Shown here in pieces: positions 30,932 through 37,533 of a stretch of DNA of 37,533 bases; the stretch's first letter is position 1, and every line of letters begins with the position of its first letter. A program made the translations under genes and the position numbers. The notes under the pieces are model-generated. The model searched no databases and was not told the DNA's origin. It worked only from the letters and a program-made list of their open reading frames with translations. Origin of the DNA: an uncultured Oscillibacter sp. (lineage in GTDB: Bacteria > Bacillota > Clostridia > Oscillospirales > Oscillospiraceae); assembly GCA_905200545.1 (NCBI GenBank), contig CAJKKQ010000023.1, forward strand, positions 1-37,533. Direction: 5' to 3'.

Positions 30932-30990
30932 GGGGAAAAAATTTTCCCCGCTTTCCCCAAACAAACCGGCCCGCCGGGAACTCTAATAGA
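30932..30990 (+). promoter_or_regulatory. Promoter region of the second ECF operon
   Basis: A near-perfect palindrome GGGGAAAA-AA-TTTTCCCC lies at 30932-30949. The stretch 30958-30990, ending CTCTAATAGA, aligns with the ECF-type promoter at 18090-18123 with one gap. Probably autoregulated. Confidence 0.45.
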
Positions 30991-31011
30991 CGAAAAGAAA
31001 GGAGGGATGGC

Positions 31012-31485
31012 ATGGACCGACAGGAATTTGCCGCCCGGACACAGGCCCTGCGCCAGCGGCTCTACCGCACGGCGTATCTGTACCTGGGCCGGGAGGCCGA
31101 CGCCCTGGAGGCGGTGGACGAGGCGGTGTACCAGGCCCTGCGGAGCCTGGGGCAGCTGCGCCAGGAGGCATACTTTGAGACGTGGCTCACCCGGATCCTC
31201 CTCAACGAGTGCCACCGGGAGCTGCGCCGCCGGAAGCGTCTTGCCGGGGAGGAGGCCCTGCCGGATTCCGCCGGCCCCGACGCTTACGACCACCTGCCCT
31301 TAAAAGACGCCGTGGCCCGCCTGCCGGAGACGCTGCGGGCGGTGGTGATCTTGCGCTACTTCACCGGCTATACCCAATCGGAGACCGCTGCCGCCCTGGC
31401 CATCCCCCAGGGCACCGTGGCCACCCGCCAGCGGCGGGCGCTGGAGCTATTGCGGCTGGAACTGGGAGAGGAGGGGAACCCATGA
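31012..31485 (+). CDS. ECF-type RNA polymerase sigma factor
   Basis: The 157-residue protein has region 2 (LRQRLYRTAYLYLG, EAVDEAVYQALRSL, TWLTRILLNECHRELRRRKR) and region 4 (LPETLRAVVILRYFTGYTQSETA and IPQGTVATRQRRALELLRLEL). The start is ATG 31012, with AAAGGAGGG at the usual distance. The stop overlaps the next gene by 4 bases. It differs clearly from the sigma factor at 18149. Confidence 0.9.
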   Translation: MDRQEFAARTQALRQRLYRTAYLYLGREADALEAVDEAVYQALRSLGQLRQEAYFETWLTRILLNECHRELRRRKRLAGEEALPDSAGPDAYDHLPLKDAVARLPETLRAVVILRYFTGYTQSETAAALAIPQGTVATRQRRALELLRLELGEEGNP

Positions 31486-32837
31486 ACCGAAACGAGGAAT
31501 ACCGGGCTTTGCTCCAGGAGCTGGAGACGACGCCCCCGGCTTTGGACACCGCCGTGGAGCGGGCCTTGAAGCGGCATCGCGCCGCCCGGAAGCGGCGGCT
31601 GTGGGGGATCCCTGTGGGGAGCCTGGCCGCCTGCTTTGCCCTGTTCGTGGGGCTGGTGAACGCCTTCCCCACCTTTGCCGCCGCCTGCGAGGACGTGCCT
31701 GTCCTGGGGGCCCTGGCGGAGGCGGTGCGCTTTTCGCCCTCCCTCTCCGCCGCGGTGGAGAACGACTATGTCCAGCCCGTGGGCCAGAGCCAGACGAAAA
31801 ACGGCATCACCGCCACGGTGGAATCCATCATCGTGGACCAGAAGCAGGTGAACATCTTCTTCACGTTGGAGGGAGAGGGGTACGAGAGGCTCTCCGCCGA
31901 GATGCCGGCGTTCTCCCCGACCCAGCAGTGCAGCATTATGGGGGCGGTCTTTCAGCAAAAGCCCGGCACGCTGCTGAACTTCACCCTGGACTACGTGGAC
32001 CGGGACGTGCCGGAGGGCTTCACCATGACCTTCTCCGTCACCGGGCAGCGGGAGGGGGAGCGGCAGGAGGCCGCCGCCTCGGACCGGGCCATTGAGGATG
32101 AGCTGCTTGCGCCTCCAACAGAGCCGGAGGCGGAGATCCTGGCAGAGTTCACCTTCGATCTCACCTTCGACCCCCAGTTCACCGCCCAGGGGGAGGTGCT
32201 GGCGGTGAACGAGACCTTCACCCTGGACGGCCAGACCTTCACCCTGACGGAGGCGGAAGTCTATCCCACCCACCTGCGCATCAATGTGGAGGGGGCGGAG
32301 GACAACACCGCCTGGCTCAAGGGCCTGGACTTCTACCTGGAAAACCAGGACGGAGAGCGCTTCGACGCCGTCTCCAGCGGCGTCACCGCCAGCGGGGAGA
32401 CTGACAGCCCCGCCATGGTGTCCTACCGGCTGGAGAGCCCCTGGTTCAGCAACAGCGACCACCTGACGGTGCATATCACAGGCGCAAAGTGGCTTGCCAA
32501 GGAGCATCAGCGGGTGTACGTGGATCTGGAGCAGGGTACGGCTCCCTGGCTTCCCGATGGGGTGAGCCTCTCCTCCGCCCAGCGGCGAGAGGACGGCTGG
32601 GTGCTGACCTTCCGGATGGCGGGGGCCCTTTTGAGCAGTCCCTTTGACATGACCTTCTATGACGCGGAAGGGAATGCCTGGGAGGCCCGCCAGATGGGTG
32701 TCACCGTCTCCGATGACGGGCAGCCGGGCTTTTTGATGCTGCCCCTGCCGGACTATCAGGCCGGGGAGGTGTGGCTGACGGCCAACTACTCCCATGAGAG
32801 CACCCTGCCCCAGCCCGTGGACATCCCTCTGAAATAA
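31482..32837 (+). CDS. DUF4179-type membrane protein, probable anti-sigma factor
   Basis: The 451-residue protein has a short cytosolic N-terminus (1-40, Arg-rich end), one membrane helix (about 42-65) and a large acidic extracytoplasmic domain. Just after the helix come ACEDVPVLGALAEAVRFSPSLS and NDYVQPVGQSQTKNGIT, a DUF4179 pattern usual in partners of ECF sigma factors. A later segment has ETFTLDGQTFTLTEAEVYPTHLRINVEG, which fits DUF5643-like sequence. The overlap with the sigma gene supports a regulatory pair sensing envelope conditions. Confidence 0.8.
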   Translation: MNRNEEYRALLQELETTPPALDTAVERALKRHRAARKRRLWGIPVGSLAACFALFVGLVNAFPTFAAACEDVPVLGALAEAVRFSPSLSAAVENDYVQPVGQSQTKNGITATVESIIVDQKQVNIFFTLEGEGYERLSAEMPAFSPTQQCSIMGAVFQQKPGTLLNFTLDYVDRDVPEGFTMTFSVTGQREGERQEAAASDRAIEDELLAPPTEPEAEILAEFTFDLTFDPQFTAQGEVLAVNETFTLDGQTFTLTEAEVYPTHLRINVEGAEDNTAWLKGLDFYLENQDGERFDAVSSGVTASGETDSPAMVSYRLESPWFSNSDHLTVHITGAKWLAKEHQRVYVDLEQGTAPWLPDGVSLSSAQRREDGWVLTFRMAGALLSSPFDMTFYDAEGNAWEARQMGVTVSDDGQPGFLMLPLPDYQAGEVWLTANYSHESTLPQPVDIPLK

Positions 32838-32848
32838 CGCCCAAGCGT

Positions 32849-32884
32849 AAGCGGGGGCGGCCTCTTCCGGGCCGTTCCCGCTTT
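32849..32884 (+). terminator. Probable terminator after the second ECF operon
   Basis: AAGCGGG (32849-32855) pairs with CCCGCTT (32877-32883), with further GC pairing inside. The T-tract is weak. Confidence 0.5.
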
Positions 32885-32964
32885 GCGTTCTGCCGCAGCC
32901 GGGGGCAGGGGGTAAAAAACACGGGAATTTCCGGGAAATTACGCCTGGGATCGTGAGTTTTCTA

Positions 32965-32993
32965 TTGAATTTGAGATAAGAATAGAGTATAAT
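32965..32993 (+). promoter_or_regulatory. Promoter of the DUF1858 gene
   Basis: TTGAAT (32965-32970) and TATAAT (32988-32993) with a 17-base spacer, in an AT-rich island. Confidence 0.8.
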
Positions 32994-33030
32994 ACCCCTG
33001 CTGAATTTCAAATCAAAGGAGAAGACCCCT

Positions 33031-33237
33031 ATGATTACCATTACCAAGGACACCATCATCGGTGATATTCTGGATATCGCCCCCCACACCGCTCCCATCT
33101 TTTTGTCCATCGGCATGCACTGCCTGGGCTGCCCCTCTTCCCGGGGCGAGACCGTGGAGGAGGCCTGCATGGTCCACGGCGTGGACGTGGACAAGCTGCT
33201 GGCCCTGGTGAACGAAGAGGCCAACAAGGCTCAGTAA
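33031..33237 (+). CDS. DUF1858 domain protein (redox-disulphide type)
   Basis: The 68-residue protein is one DUF1858 domain: ITKDTIIGDILDIAPHTAPIFLSIGMHCLGCPSS. The CLGC motif near residue 31 and a third Cys at EEACMVHG fit the version associated with hybrid-cluster proteins and redox chemistry. Function is unknown. It has a strong promoter, a good ribosome site (AAAGGAGAAG) and a hairpin after it, so it is probably expressed as a small unit. Confidence 0.88.
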   Translation: MITITKDTIIGDILDIAPHTAPIFLSIGMHCLGCPSSRGETVEEACMVHGVDVDKLLALVNEEANKAQ

Positions 33238-33249
33238 TGGGCACGCACG

Positions 33250-33279
33250 GGACGCATCCGGAGCTCTCCGGATGCGTCC
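33250..33279 (+). terminator. Perfect hairpin after the DUF1858 gene
   Basis: GGACGCATCCGGAG (33250-33263) and CTCCGGATGCGTCC (33266-33279) are fully complementary. The T-tract is missing (TGAGATTGTC follows), so it may be a weak terminator or a 3' stability element. Confidence 0.5.
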
Positions 33280-33310
33280 TGAGATTGTCGGAAGGGAAAG
33301 GAGAGGCACC

Positions 33311-34021
33311 ATGGGGGAGCTGGAACTGACGCCCCGGCTGCGCCAGGCGGCACAGTGGGTGCCTCAGGGCGTCCGCCTGGCGGACATCGGTACGGATCAC
33401 GGGCACCTGCCCATCTGGCTGATGCTCCAGGGCCGGATCCCCGGCGCCATCGCCGCGGACCTGCGGCCCGGGCCCCTCTCCCGTGCCCGGGAGAACGCCC
33501 GGCGCTACGGCGTGACGGGCATCGACTTTCGGCTCTGCGACGGCCTTTCCGCCATCCAAGCGGAGGAGTGCGGCACTGTGGTCATCGCCGGCATGGGAGG
33601 CGAGAACATCGCCGCCATCCTGGCAGCAGCTCCCTGGACGGCGGACGGACGCCATACCCTGGTGCTCCAGCCCCAGTCCCGGCCGGAGGTGCTGCGCCGC
33701 TTTCTGATGGACCATGGCTACGCCATCACCCGGGAGGCTCTGGTGGAGGACCGGGGGCATCTGTACCCGGTGCTGGAGGCCGGGGCGGGGGAGATGAAGC
33801 TCACGCCGGGCCAGCTCCATTGCGGGGTGAAGCTCCTCCGCGACCCCCTGTGGGACCGGTACCTCATCGAAAAGATCATCCAGCTGCAAAACGTGGTGGC
33901 GGGCCGCAGCCGCTCCGCGGACCCGGCCGACCGGGCCCGGGCGGAGGAGCAGCGCGACCTCATCACGGAACTTCTCGCTATGAGAGAGGAGTGGCGCCAT
34001 GCCAACGGTACGAGAAATTGA
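33311..34021 (+). CDS. trmK: tRNA (adenine(22)-N1)-methyltransferase
   Basis: The 236-residue SAM-dependent enzyme methylates A22 of tRNA. VRLADIGTDHGHLPIWLM (residues 19-36) is the SAM-binding loop. CGTVVIAGMGGENIAAIL is the family's catalytic-loop region, followed by LQPQSRPEVLRRFL. In Bacillus trmK (yqfN) is followed by the Nif3-like yqfO, as here with a 23-base overlap. ATG 33311 is preceded by GGAAAGGAGAGG. Confidence 0.94.
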   Translation: MGELELTPRLRQAAQWVPQGVRLADIGTDHGHLPIWLMLQGRIPGAIAADLRPGPLSRARENARRYGVTGIDFRLCDGLSAIQAEECGTVVIAGMGGENIAAILAAAPWTADGRHTLVLQPQSRPEVLRRFLMDHGYAITREALVEDRGHLYPVLEAGAGEMKLTPGQLHCGVKLLRDPLWDRYLIEKIIQLQNVVAGRSRSADPADRARAEEQRDLITELLAMREEWRHANGTRN

Positions 34022-34790
34022 ATCTGCCCTTTACCGCCTGGCCCCCAGGGAGGGCGCCATGGACTGGGACAACGTGGGCCAGCTGCTGGGCGACCCGGCA
34101 GCGGAGGTGACACGGGTGCTGGTGGCCCTGGATATCACGGAGGACGTGGCGGCGGAGGCCGTCCGGCAGCACTGTCAGCTCATTGTCAGCCACCATCCGG
34201 TGATGAACTGCAAGTGGCTGCCGGTGCAGTCCGTCCGCGCCGATACGCCCCAGGGACACCTGCTCATGCAGATCCTCCAGAACAACATGGCCGCCATCTG
34301 CATGCACACCAACCTGGATGTGGCCCCCGGCGGCGTCAACGACGCCCTGGCCGCCGCCCTGGGACTGGAGGATCCTGGGCCCCTGGGAGACCCGGAAGGC
34401 CTTTGCCGCATGGGAACGCTGGCAAAGGAGATGCCTTTACACCAATTTGCCCAGCACGTATGCCGCTGCCTGGGAGCCAACGGCGTCCGGTATGCGGACG
34501 CGGGGCGGCCCGTGCGCAGGGTAGCGGTGGGCGGAGGTGCCTGCGGGGACTATGAAGCTTACGCCATCGCCGCAGGGTGTGATACGTTTGTCACCTCCGA
34601 CCTCACCTACCACACCTTCCTGGACGCGCCGGGGAAGGGCATCAACCTCCTGGATGCGGGCCATTTCCCCACAGAGGATCCCGTGTGCGCCCGTCTTGTG
34701 GCGTACTTACAAGAGCAGTTTCCCCAGCTGACCGTTATGAAATCCACTTCCCACCGGGAAGTGATCCAGTATTACGTAGAAGGAGAGTAA
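33999..34790 (+). CDS. Nif3-like dinuclear metal-centre protein (YqfO)
   Basis: The 263-residue protein has the family's metal-binding motifs: DNVGQLLGDP near residue 24, VSHHPVMN near 66-73, HTNLDVAPGGVNDALA near 104, and late GHFPTEDP. These proteins form hexamers binding two metals and have been proposed as GTP cyclohydrolase-like or metal chaperone proteins, without settled function. It is shorter than Bacillus YqfO because the central CutA-like insert is absent. It overlaps trmK by 23 bases. Confidence 0.92.
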   Translation: MPTVREIESALYRLAPREGAMDWDNVGQLLGDPAAEVTRVLVALDITEDVAAEAVRQHCQLIVSHHPVMNCKWLPVQSVRADTPQGHLLMQILQNNMAAICMHTNLDVAPGGVNDALAAALGLEDPGPLGDPEGLCRMGTLAKEMPLHQFAQHVCRCLGANGVRYADAGRPVRRVAVGGGACGDYEAYAIAAGCDTFVTSDLTYHTFLDAPGKGINLLDAGHFPTEDPVCARLVAYLQEQFPQLTVMKSTSHREVIQYYVEGE

Positions 34791-34796
34791 TCAACC

Positions 34797-35534
34797 ATGT
34801 CCGGACATTCCAAATGGCATAATATTCAGAAGACCAAGGGCGCGCAGGACGCCAAGCGCTCCGCCGCGTTCACCAAGATCGCCAAGGAGATCATCGTGGC
34901 CGTGAAAGAGGGCGGCGGCTCCGGCGACCCCAACAACAACTCCCGCCTGGCTACCGTCATCGCCAAGGCCAAGGCCGTGAACATGCCCAACGACAACATC
35001 AAGCGCACCATCGACAAGGCTCTGGGCGCCGGCAGCACCGAGAACTTCGAGTCCGTCACCTACGAGGGCTACGGCCCCGGCGGCGTGGCCGTCATCGTGG
35101 AGGCCCTGACCGACAACCGCCAGCGCACCGCGCCGGAGGTCCGTCACGCCTTCGACAAGTGCAACGGCAACCTGGGCGCCCAGGGGTGCGTCTCCTGGTC
35201 CTTTGACCGCAAGGGCGTCATCGTCATCGACAACGAGGAGGGCGAGCTGGAGGAGGACACCGTCATGATGGACGCCCTGGACTCCGGCGCCGACGACTTC
35301 CAGGCCGACGGCTCCGTTCTGGAGATCACCACCGATCCCGACGCCTTCAACGACGTGGTGAAGGCCCTGGAGGAGAAGGGGTACAGCTTCGTCAGCGCCC
35401 AGATCGAGATGGTTCCCCAGAACTACATCACCCTCACCGGCGAGGGCGATGTGAAAAACATGGAGAAGCTCATCGACATGCTGGAGGACAACGACGACGT
35501 CCAGAACGTCTGGCACAACTGGAACAACGACTGA
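34797..35534 (+). CDS. yebC: YebC/PmpR-family regulator
   Basis: The 245-residue protein starts MSGHSKWHNIQKTKGAQDAKR, the fixed start of YebC proteins, and continues with NMPNDNIKRTIDKALG, YEGYGPGGVAVIVEALTDN and FDRKGVI. YebC proteins were first called transcription regulators and more recently tied to ribosome stalling at proline motifs. It lies 6 bases after the Nif3-like gene, probably in one operon, and ends at a strong terminator. Confidence 0.96.
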   Translation: MSGHSKWHNIQKTKGAQDAKRSAAFTKIAKEIIVAVKEGGGSGDPNNNSRLATVIAKAKAVNMPNDNIKRTIDKALGAGSTENFESVTYEGYGPGGVAVIVEALTDNRQRTAPEVRHAFDKCNGNLGAQGCVSWSFDRKGVIVIDNEEGELEEDTVMMDALDSGADDFQADGSVLEITTDPDAFNDVVKALEEKGYSFVSAQIEMVPQNYITLTGEGDVKNMEKLIDMLEDNDDVQNVWHNWNND

Positions 35535-35552
35535 GCCCAATCAAGGACTGCA

Positions 35553-35586
35553 AGAGGAGACGGCACCCGCCGTCTTCTCTTTTTTT
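35553..35586 (+). terminator. Terminator after yebC
   Basis: AGAGGAGACGGC (35553-35564) pairs with GCCGTCTTCTCT (35569-35580), one wobble, then six more T (35581-35586). Confidence 0.9.
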
Positions 35587-35748
35587 GTTTATAATTAAAC
35601 AAAACTTTTCTTTTGTGCAAAGTGCCGCCGGAGACGGCACCCGCTGGCCCCACTCTAACTCTGAGCATAACCATAACGCTTACCATGGCTCTTACTATAA
35701 CGGGAAAATTTTGCAAAATTTTCCCGGCTGTTGCACGGCTCCGTGCAA
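35586..35748. repeat. Palindrome cluster with hexamer-periodic stretch
   Basis: Four inverted repeats follow one another: TTGTTTA/TAAACAA (35586-35603); GTGCCG/CGGCAC (35622-35640); a perfect 26-base palindrome at 35701-35726 centred on TTTTGCAAAA; and TTGCACGG/CCGTGCAA (35731-35748). Between them, 35653-35700 has a loose six-base period with recurring TAAC or TTAC ends. No gene is seen. Confidence 0.7.
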
Positions 35749-35791
35749 ATACCGCCACCCGGGAGGGAAATAGCAGAGGAGGAATGCAAAC

Positions 35792-36184
35792 ATGGCAGAG
35801 GGACACAAGAAGAGTTTCATGCTGTATTTTGACAATTACCCCAGCATTGCCGCGCTGCCGGCGGATCAGCGGGGGGAGCTGCTGGTGCTGCTCTACCGCT
35901 ACGCCATGGCGGCGGAGGAGGGCTCTGCGGATCCGGAGGAGTTTGCGGATCAGTTCCCGGATCTGACGCCGGAGACCCACATGGCCTACCGCTTCCTGGC
36001 GGAGACCATCCGCCGGGATACGGAGAAATGGGTGGCCAAGCAGCGGCATTACCAGTCAGCGGCAATGCGCCGCATGGAGGAGAGCGGGCGGAAACCCGGC
36101 CCGCCGGACCGGGACGACATCAGCTGGATGCGGCCGCATATTGAGCGGCTCAGGGCTTCCATGGAGAAAACGCCGCTCGACTGA
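35792..36184 (+). CDS. DUF6291-like protein (phage/accessory type)
   Basis: The 130-residue protein begins KKSFMLYFDNYPSIAALPADQRGELLVLLYRYA, the pattern of DUF6291 proteins, which occur in phage and accessory replication regions of Clostridia. It contains MAYRFLAETIRRDTEKWVAKQRHYQ in the middle and a short C-terminal tail. Function is unknown. ATG 35792 follows AGAGGAGGAA. It sits alone, preceded by the palindrome cluster. Confidence 0.75.
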   Translation: MAEGHKKSFMLYFDNYPSIAALPADQRGELLVLLYRYAMAAEEGSADPEEFADQFPDLTPETHMAYRFLAETIRRDTEKWVAKQRHYQSAAMRRMEESGRKPGPPDRDDISWMRPHIERLRASMEKTPLD

Positions 36185-36191
36185 CAGTCGG

Positions 36192-36220
36192 TTGCCTTTT
36201 TCCGGCTCCGGAGGTATGCT
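36192..36220 (+). promoter_or_regulatory. Promoter of the XRE-type gene
   Basis: TTGCCT (36192-36197) and TATGCT (36215-36220), 17-base spacer. The same element recurs at 37279-37307. Confidence 0.6.
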
Positions 36221-36238
36221 GAGGACGAGGTGAGACAC

Positions 36239-37231
36239 ATGAACAAGGAGCGGTTCGGCACATTCATTGCCCAGCGCCGCCGGGAACTGGGCCTGACCCA
36301 GCGGGATCTGGCACAGGCGCTGCATCTGACGGACAAGGCGGTGAGCAAGTGGGAGAGGGGGCTCAGTTACCCGGACGTGACACTGCTGGAGCCCCTGGCG
36401 GCAAAGCTGGAGCTGACGGTGGGGGAGCTGATGGCCTGCAGCTTGGAGGCGGCAGCCCCGGAGGCAGAAAAGGAGGAGCCCATGGAGACGCTGATGACCA
36501 TATCCAAGGACACGGTGCGCCGGGAGCGGCGGCGCTCCTGGCAGCGGCTGATCGGCGTACTGGTACTGCTGGCGGCGGCCGGGGCGGTGATCGCCTGGAA
36601 CGCTCTGATCCAGCGGGAGCAGAGTTTCACCAGAATCTATCTCAAGGAGACCGTCAACGGGGTGAATTACCTCTACATTGATGCCCTGGATGGCCATCTC
36701 CTGCGGCTCCGGTGCGGAGACAACATCGATTTTGACAGCCTCCAGACGGGATATGACGGTTATCAGATGGAATACGTCTGGAACCAGGCCACCCATCACG
36801 GCGTGGTTTCCGCGTGTACAGCCACAGGTTATTCCTGTTACCAGGGGAGCATTTACATCGGCTCTTTTGATGACTCCGGCTATGGCAACTTCATATTCGG
36901 TTATACATGCCTGCAATACCGGGGCGAAAACCATTATCAGGATCCGTACCTGGAGCCCAAGGGCCGCGTCTTTGTAAAAGACCTGCGGTTCTTCGTAGAT
37001 AACTTAGAGACCGGAGAAGAGGATACCATCCTCTTTGTTGAGGACTGCCTGAAATCCACCTTTGCAGATGCCGACGGCGACGGGGAACTGGAGATCGTGG
37101 TCCGCACCCGCTGGCCGGAGAAGCCCTACACCGTCTACGACATGGTGGACGGAAAAGTGCAGGCGGTTGCCTGGCCCAATACCGTGCCGAAGGAGATCCG
37201 GGACGCCCTGACGTGCGTGTGGGAGCGATAG
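36239..37231 (+). CDS. XRE-family HTH protein with membrane anchor and extracytoplasmic domain
   Basis: The 330-residue protein has an N-terminal helix-turn-helix (residues 3-65, RRRELGLTQRDLAQALHLTDKAVSKWERG). A linker follows, then an Arg-rich stretch and one membrane helix (about 104-120). The C-terminal domain of about 200 residues should lie outside the cell, is Tyr-rich and contains FADADGDGELEI, a DxDxDG calcium-type loop. The design suggests a membrane-bound one-component regulator. ATG 36239 is preferred over GTG 36230, because GAGGTGA precedes the ATG and the second copy starts at the same MNKERFG. Confidence 0.82.
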   Translation: MNKERFGTFIAQRRRELGLTQRDLAQALHLTDKAVSKWERGLSYPDVTLLEPLAAKLELTVGELMACSLEAAAPEAEKEEPMETLMTISKDTVRRERRRSWQRLIGVLVLLAAAGAVIAWNALIQREQSFTRIYLKETVNGVNYLYIDALDGHLLRLRCGDNIDFDSLQTGYDGYQMEYVWNQATHHGVVSACTATGYSCYQGSIYIGSFDDSGYGNFIFGYTCLQYRGENHYQDPYLEPKGRVFVKDLRFFVDNLETGEEDTILFVEDCLKSTFADADGDGELEIVVRTRWPEKPYTVYDMVDGKVQAVAWPNTVPKEIRDALTCVWER

Positions 37232-37278
37232 GCCGTCCCTCCAACCCCTTGCAAACCGGGAGGTCTACCGCCGGTGGA

Positions 37279-37307
37279 TTGCCTTTTTCCGCCCAGTGCG
37301 ATACACT
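37279..37307 (+). promoter_or_regulatory. Promoter of the second XRE copy
   Basis: TTGCCT (37279-37284) and TACACT (37302-37307), 17-base spacer, aligned with the promoter at 36192. Confidence 0.55.
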
Positions 37308-37326
37308 TTGGGCGAGAGGTGATAGC

Positions 37327-37464
37327 ATGAACAAGGAACGCTTCGGCGCGTTCATCGCCCAGCGCCGGCGGGAGCTGGGCCTGACCCAGCAGCAGCTGGC
37401 GGAGACAGTACATGTGACCAACAAGGCGGTAAGCAAGTGGGAGTGCGGGGGTTCACTTAGATAA
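37327..37464 (+). pseudogene. Broken second copy of the XRE-type regulator
   Basis: MNKERFGAFIAQRRRELGLTQQQLAE closely repeats the N-terminus of the gene at 36239, and the matching promoter and GAGAGGTGA ribosome site are kept. The match ends at KWE near 37444. The next bases encode CGGSLR and a stop instead of RGLSYPDV. Only about 40 residues of helix-turn-helix remain, so the product is at most a truncated DNA-binding peptide. The break looks like an insertion or rearrangement. Confidence 0.75.
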
Positions 37465-37533
37465 AGATACCACATCAATCCCACGCTGACTTTTGCTCAA
37501 CCGATACAGCCGGAGGGCTGGATAACAAGAAAA
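37445..37533. other. Unrelated sequence after the break, running to the window end
   Basis: The bases after 37445 do not match the XRE gene and are less GC-rich. On the minus strand a frame runs from the window edge to a stop at 37453-37455, ending RLSKSQRGIDVVSLSK. It could be the 3' end of an inserted gene, perhaps a transposase, but no family is recognised. Confidence 0.3.

Noticed and set aside
1..37533. CRISPR arrays, tRNA or rRNA genes
   Set aside because: No regularly spaced direct repeats, cloverleaf-type sequences or rRNA motifs were seen on either strand.

Overview
The window reads as chromosomal DNA of a high-GC, endospore-forming Firmicute. SpoIIIAH, SpoIID and SpoIIM homologues are present, shine-dalgarno sequences are AGGAGG-like, promoters are of the TTGACA-17-TATAAT kind, and gene order follows the Bacillus/Clostridia core. 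The GC-rich codon use and the ECF-sigma/DUF-type anti-sigma pairs suggest a gut-type Oscillospiraceae (Flavonifractor/Lawsonibacter-like). That placement is inference, not a database result.

Positions 1-11.4 kb are a long + strand housekeeping block: spoIIIAH (3' end), asp23, nusB, xseA, xseB, ispA, then an ~840-base non-coding gap, a small membrane protein gene, dxs, tlyA, nadK, argR, recN and crcB. The gap and the membrane protein have the location and properties of the OLE RNA (ornate, large, extremophilic) and its partner OapA, lying between the two isoprenoid genes ispA and dxs. The RNA has its own promoter and follows a terminator after ispA. Its 3' end runs into a short hairpin that also contains the oapA ribosome binding site.

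Positions 11.4-25.5 kb hold shorter units. Two unrecognised minus-strand genes come first: a small membrane protein and a lipoprotein. A tyrosine T-box (specifier UAC visible) then leads an EamA-type transporter and tyrS. After that come an ABC-F ATPase, an unrecognised membrane-anchored protein, and a three-gene ECF sigma/anti-sigma/secreted-protein operon. The minus-strand lysine/diaminopimelate genes asd and dapA follow, with spoIID divergent from asd, then queA.

Positions 25.5-35.6 kb hold a cation diffusion facilitator (CDF) gene behind a palindromic operator and a strongly folded leader that may be a metal riboswitch. Next are tgt, yajC, a TIGR04086-type membrane protein, spoIIM, xerD (apparently with a CUG start), a second ECF sigma/DUF4179 pair, a DUF1858 protein, trmK, a Nif3-like gene and yebC. 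queA and tgt act in the same tRNA modification pathway (queuosine) although the CDF gene separates them.

The last 2 kb look accessory. There is a cluster of perfect palindromes, a DUF6291-like gene, an XRE-type regulator with a membrane-anchored C-terminal domain, and a second, broken copy of that regulator. The broken copy stops matching near 37444, where unrelated, more AT-rich sequence begins.
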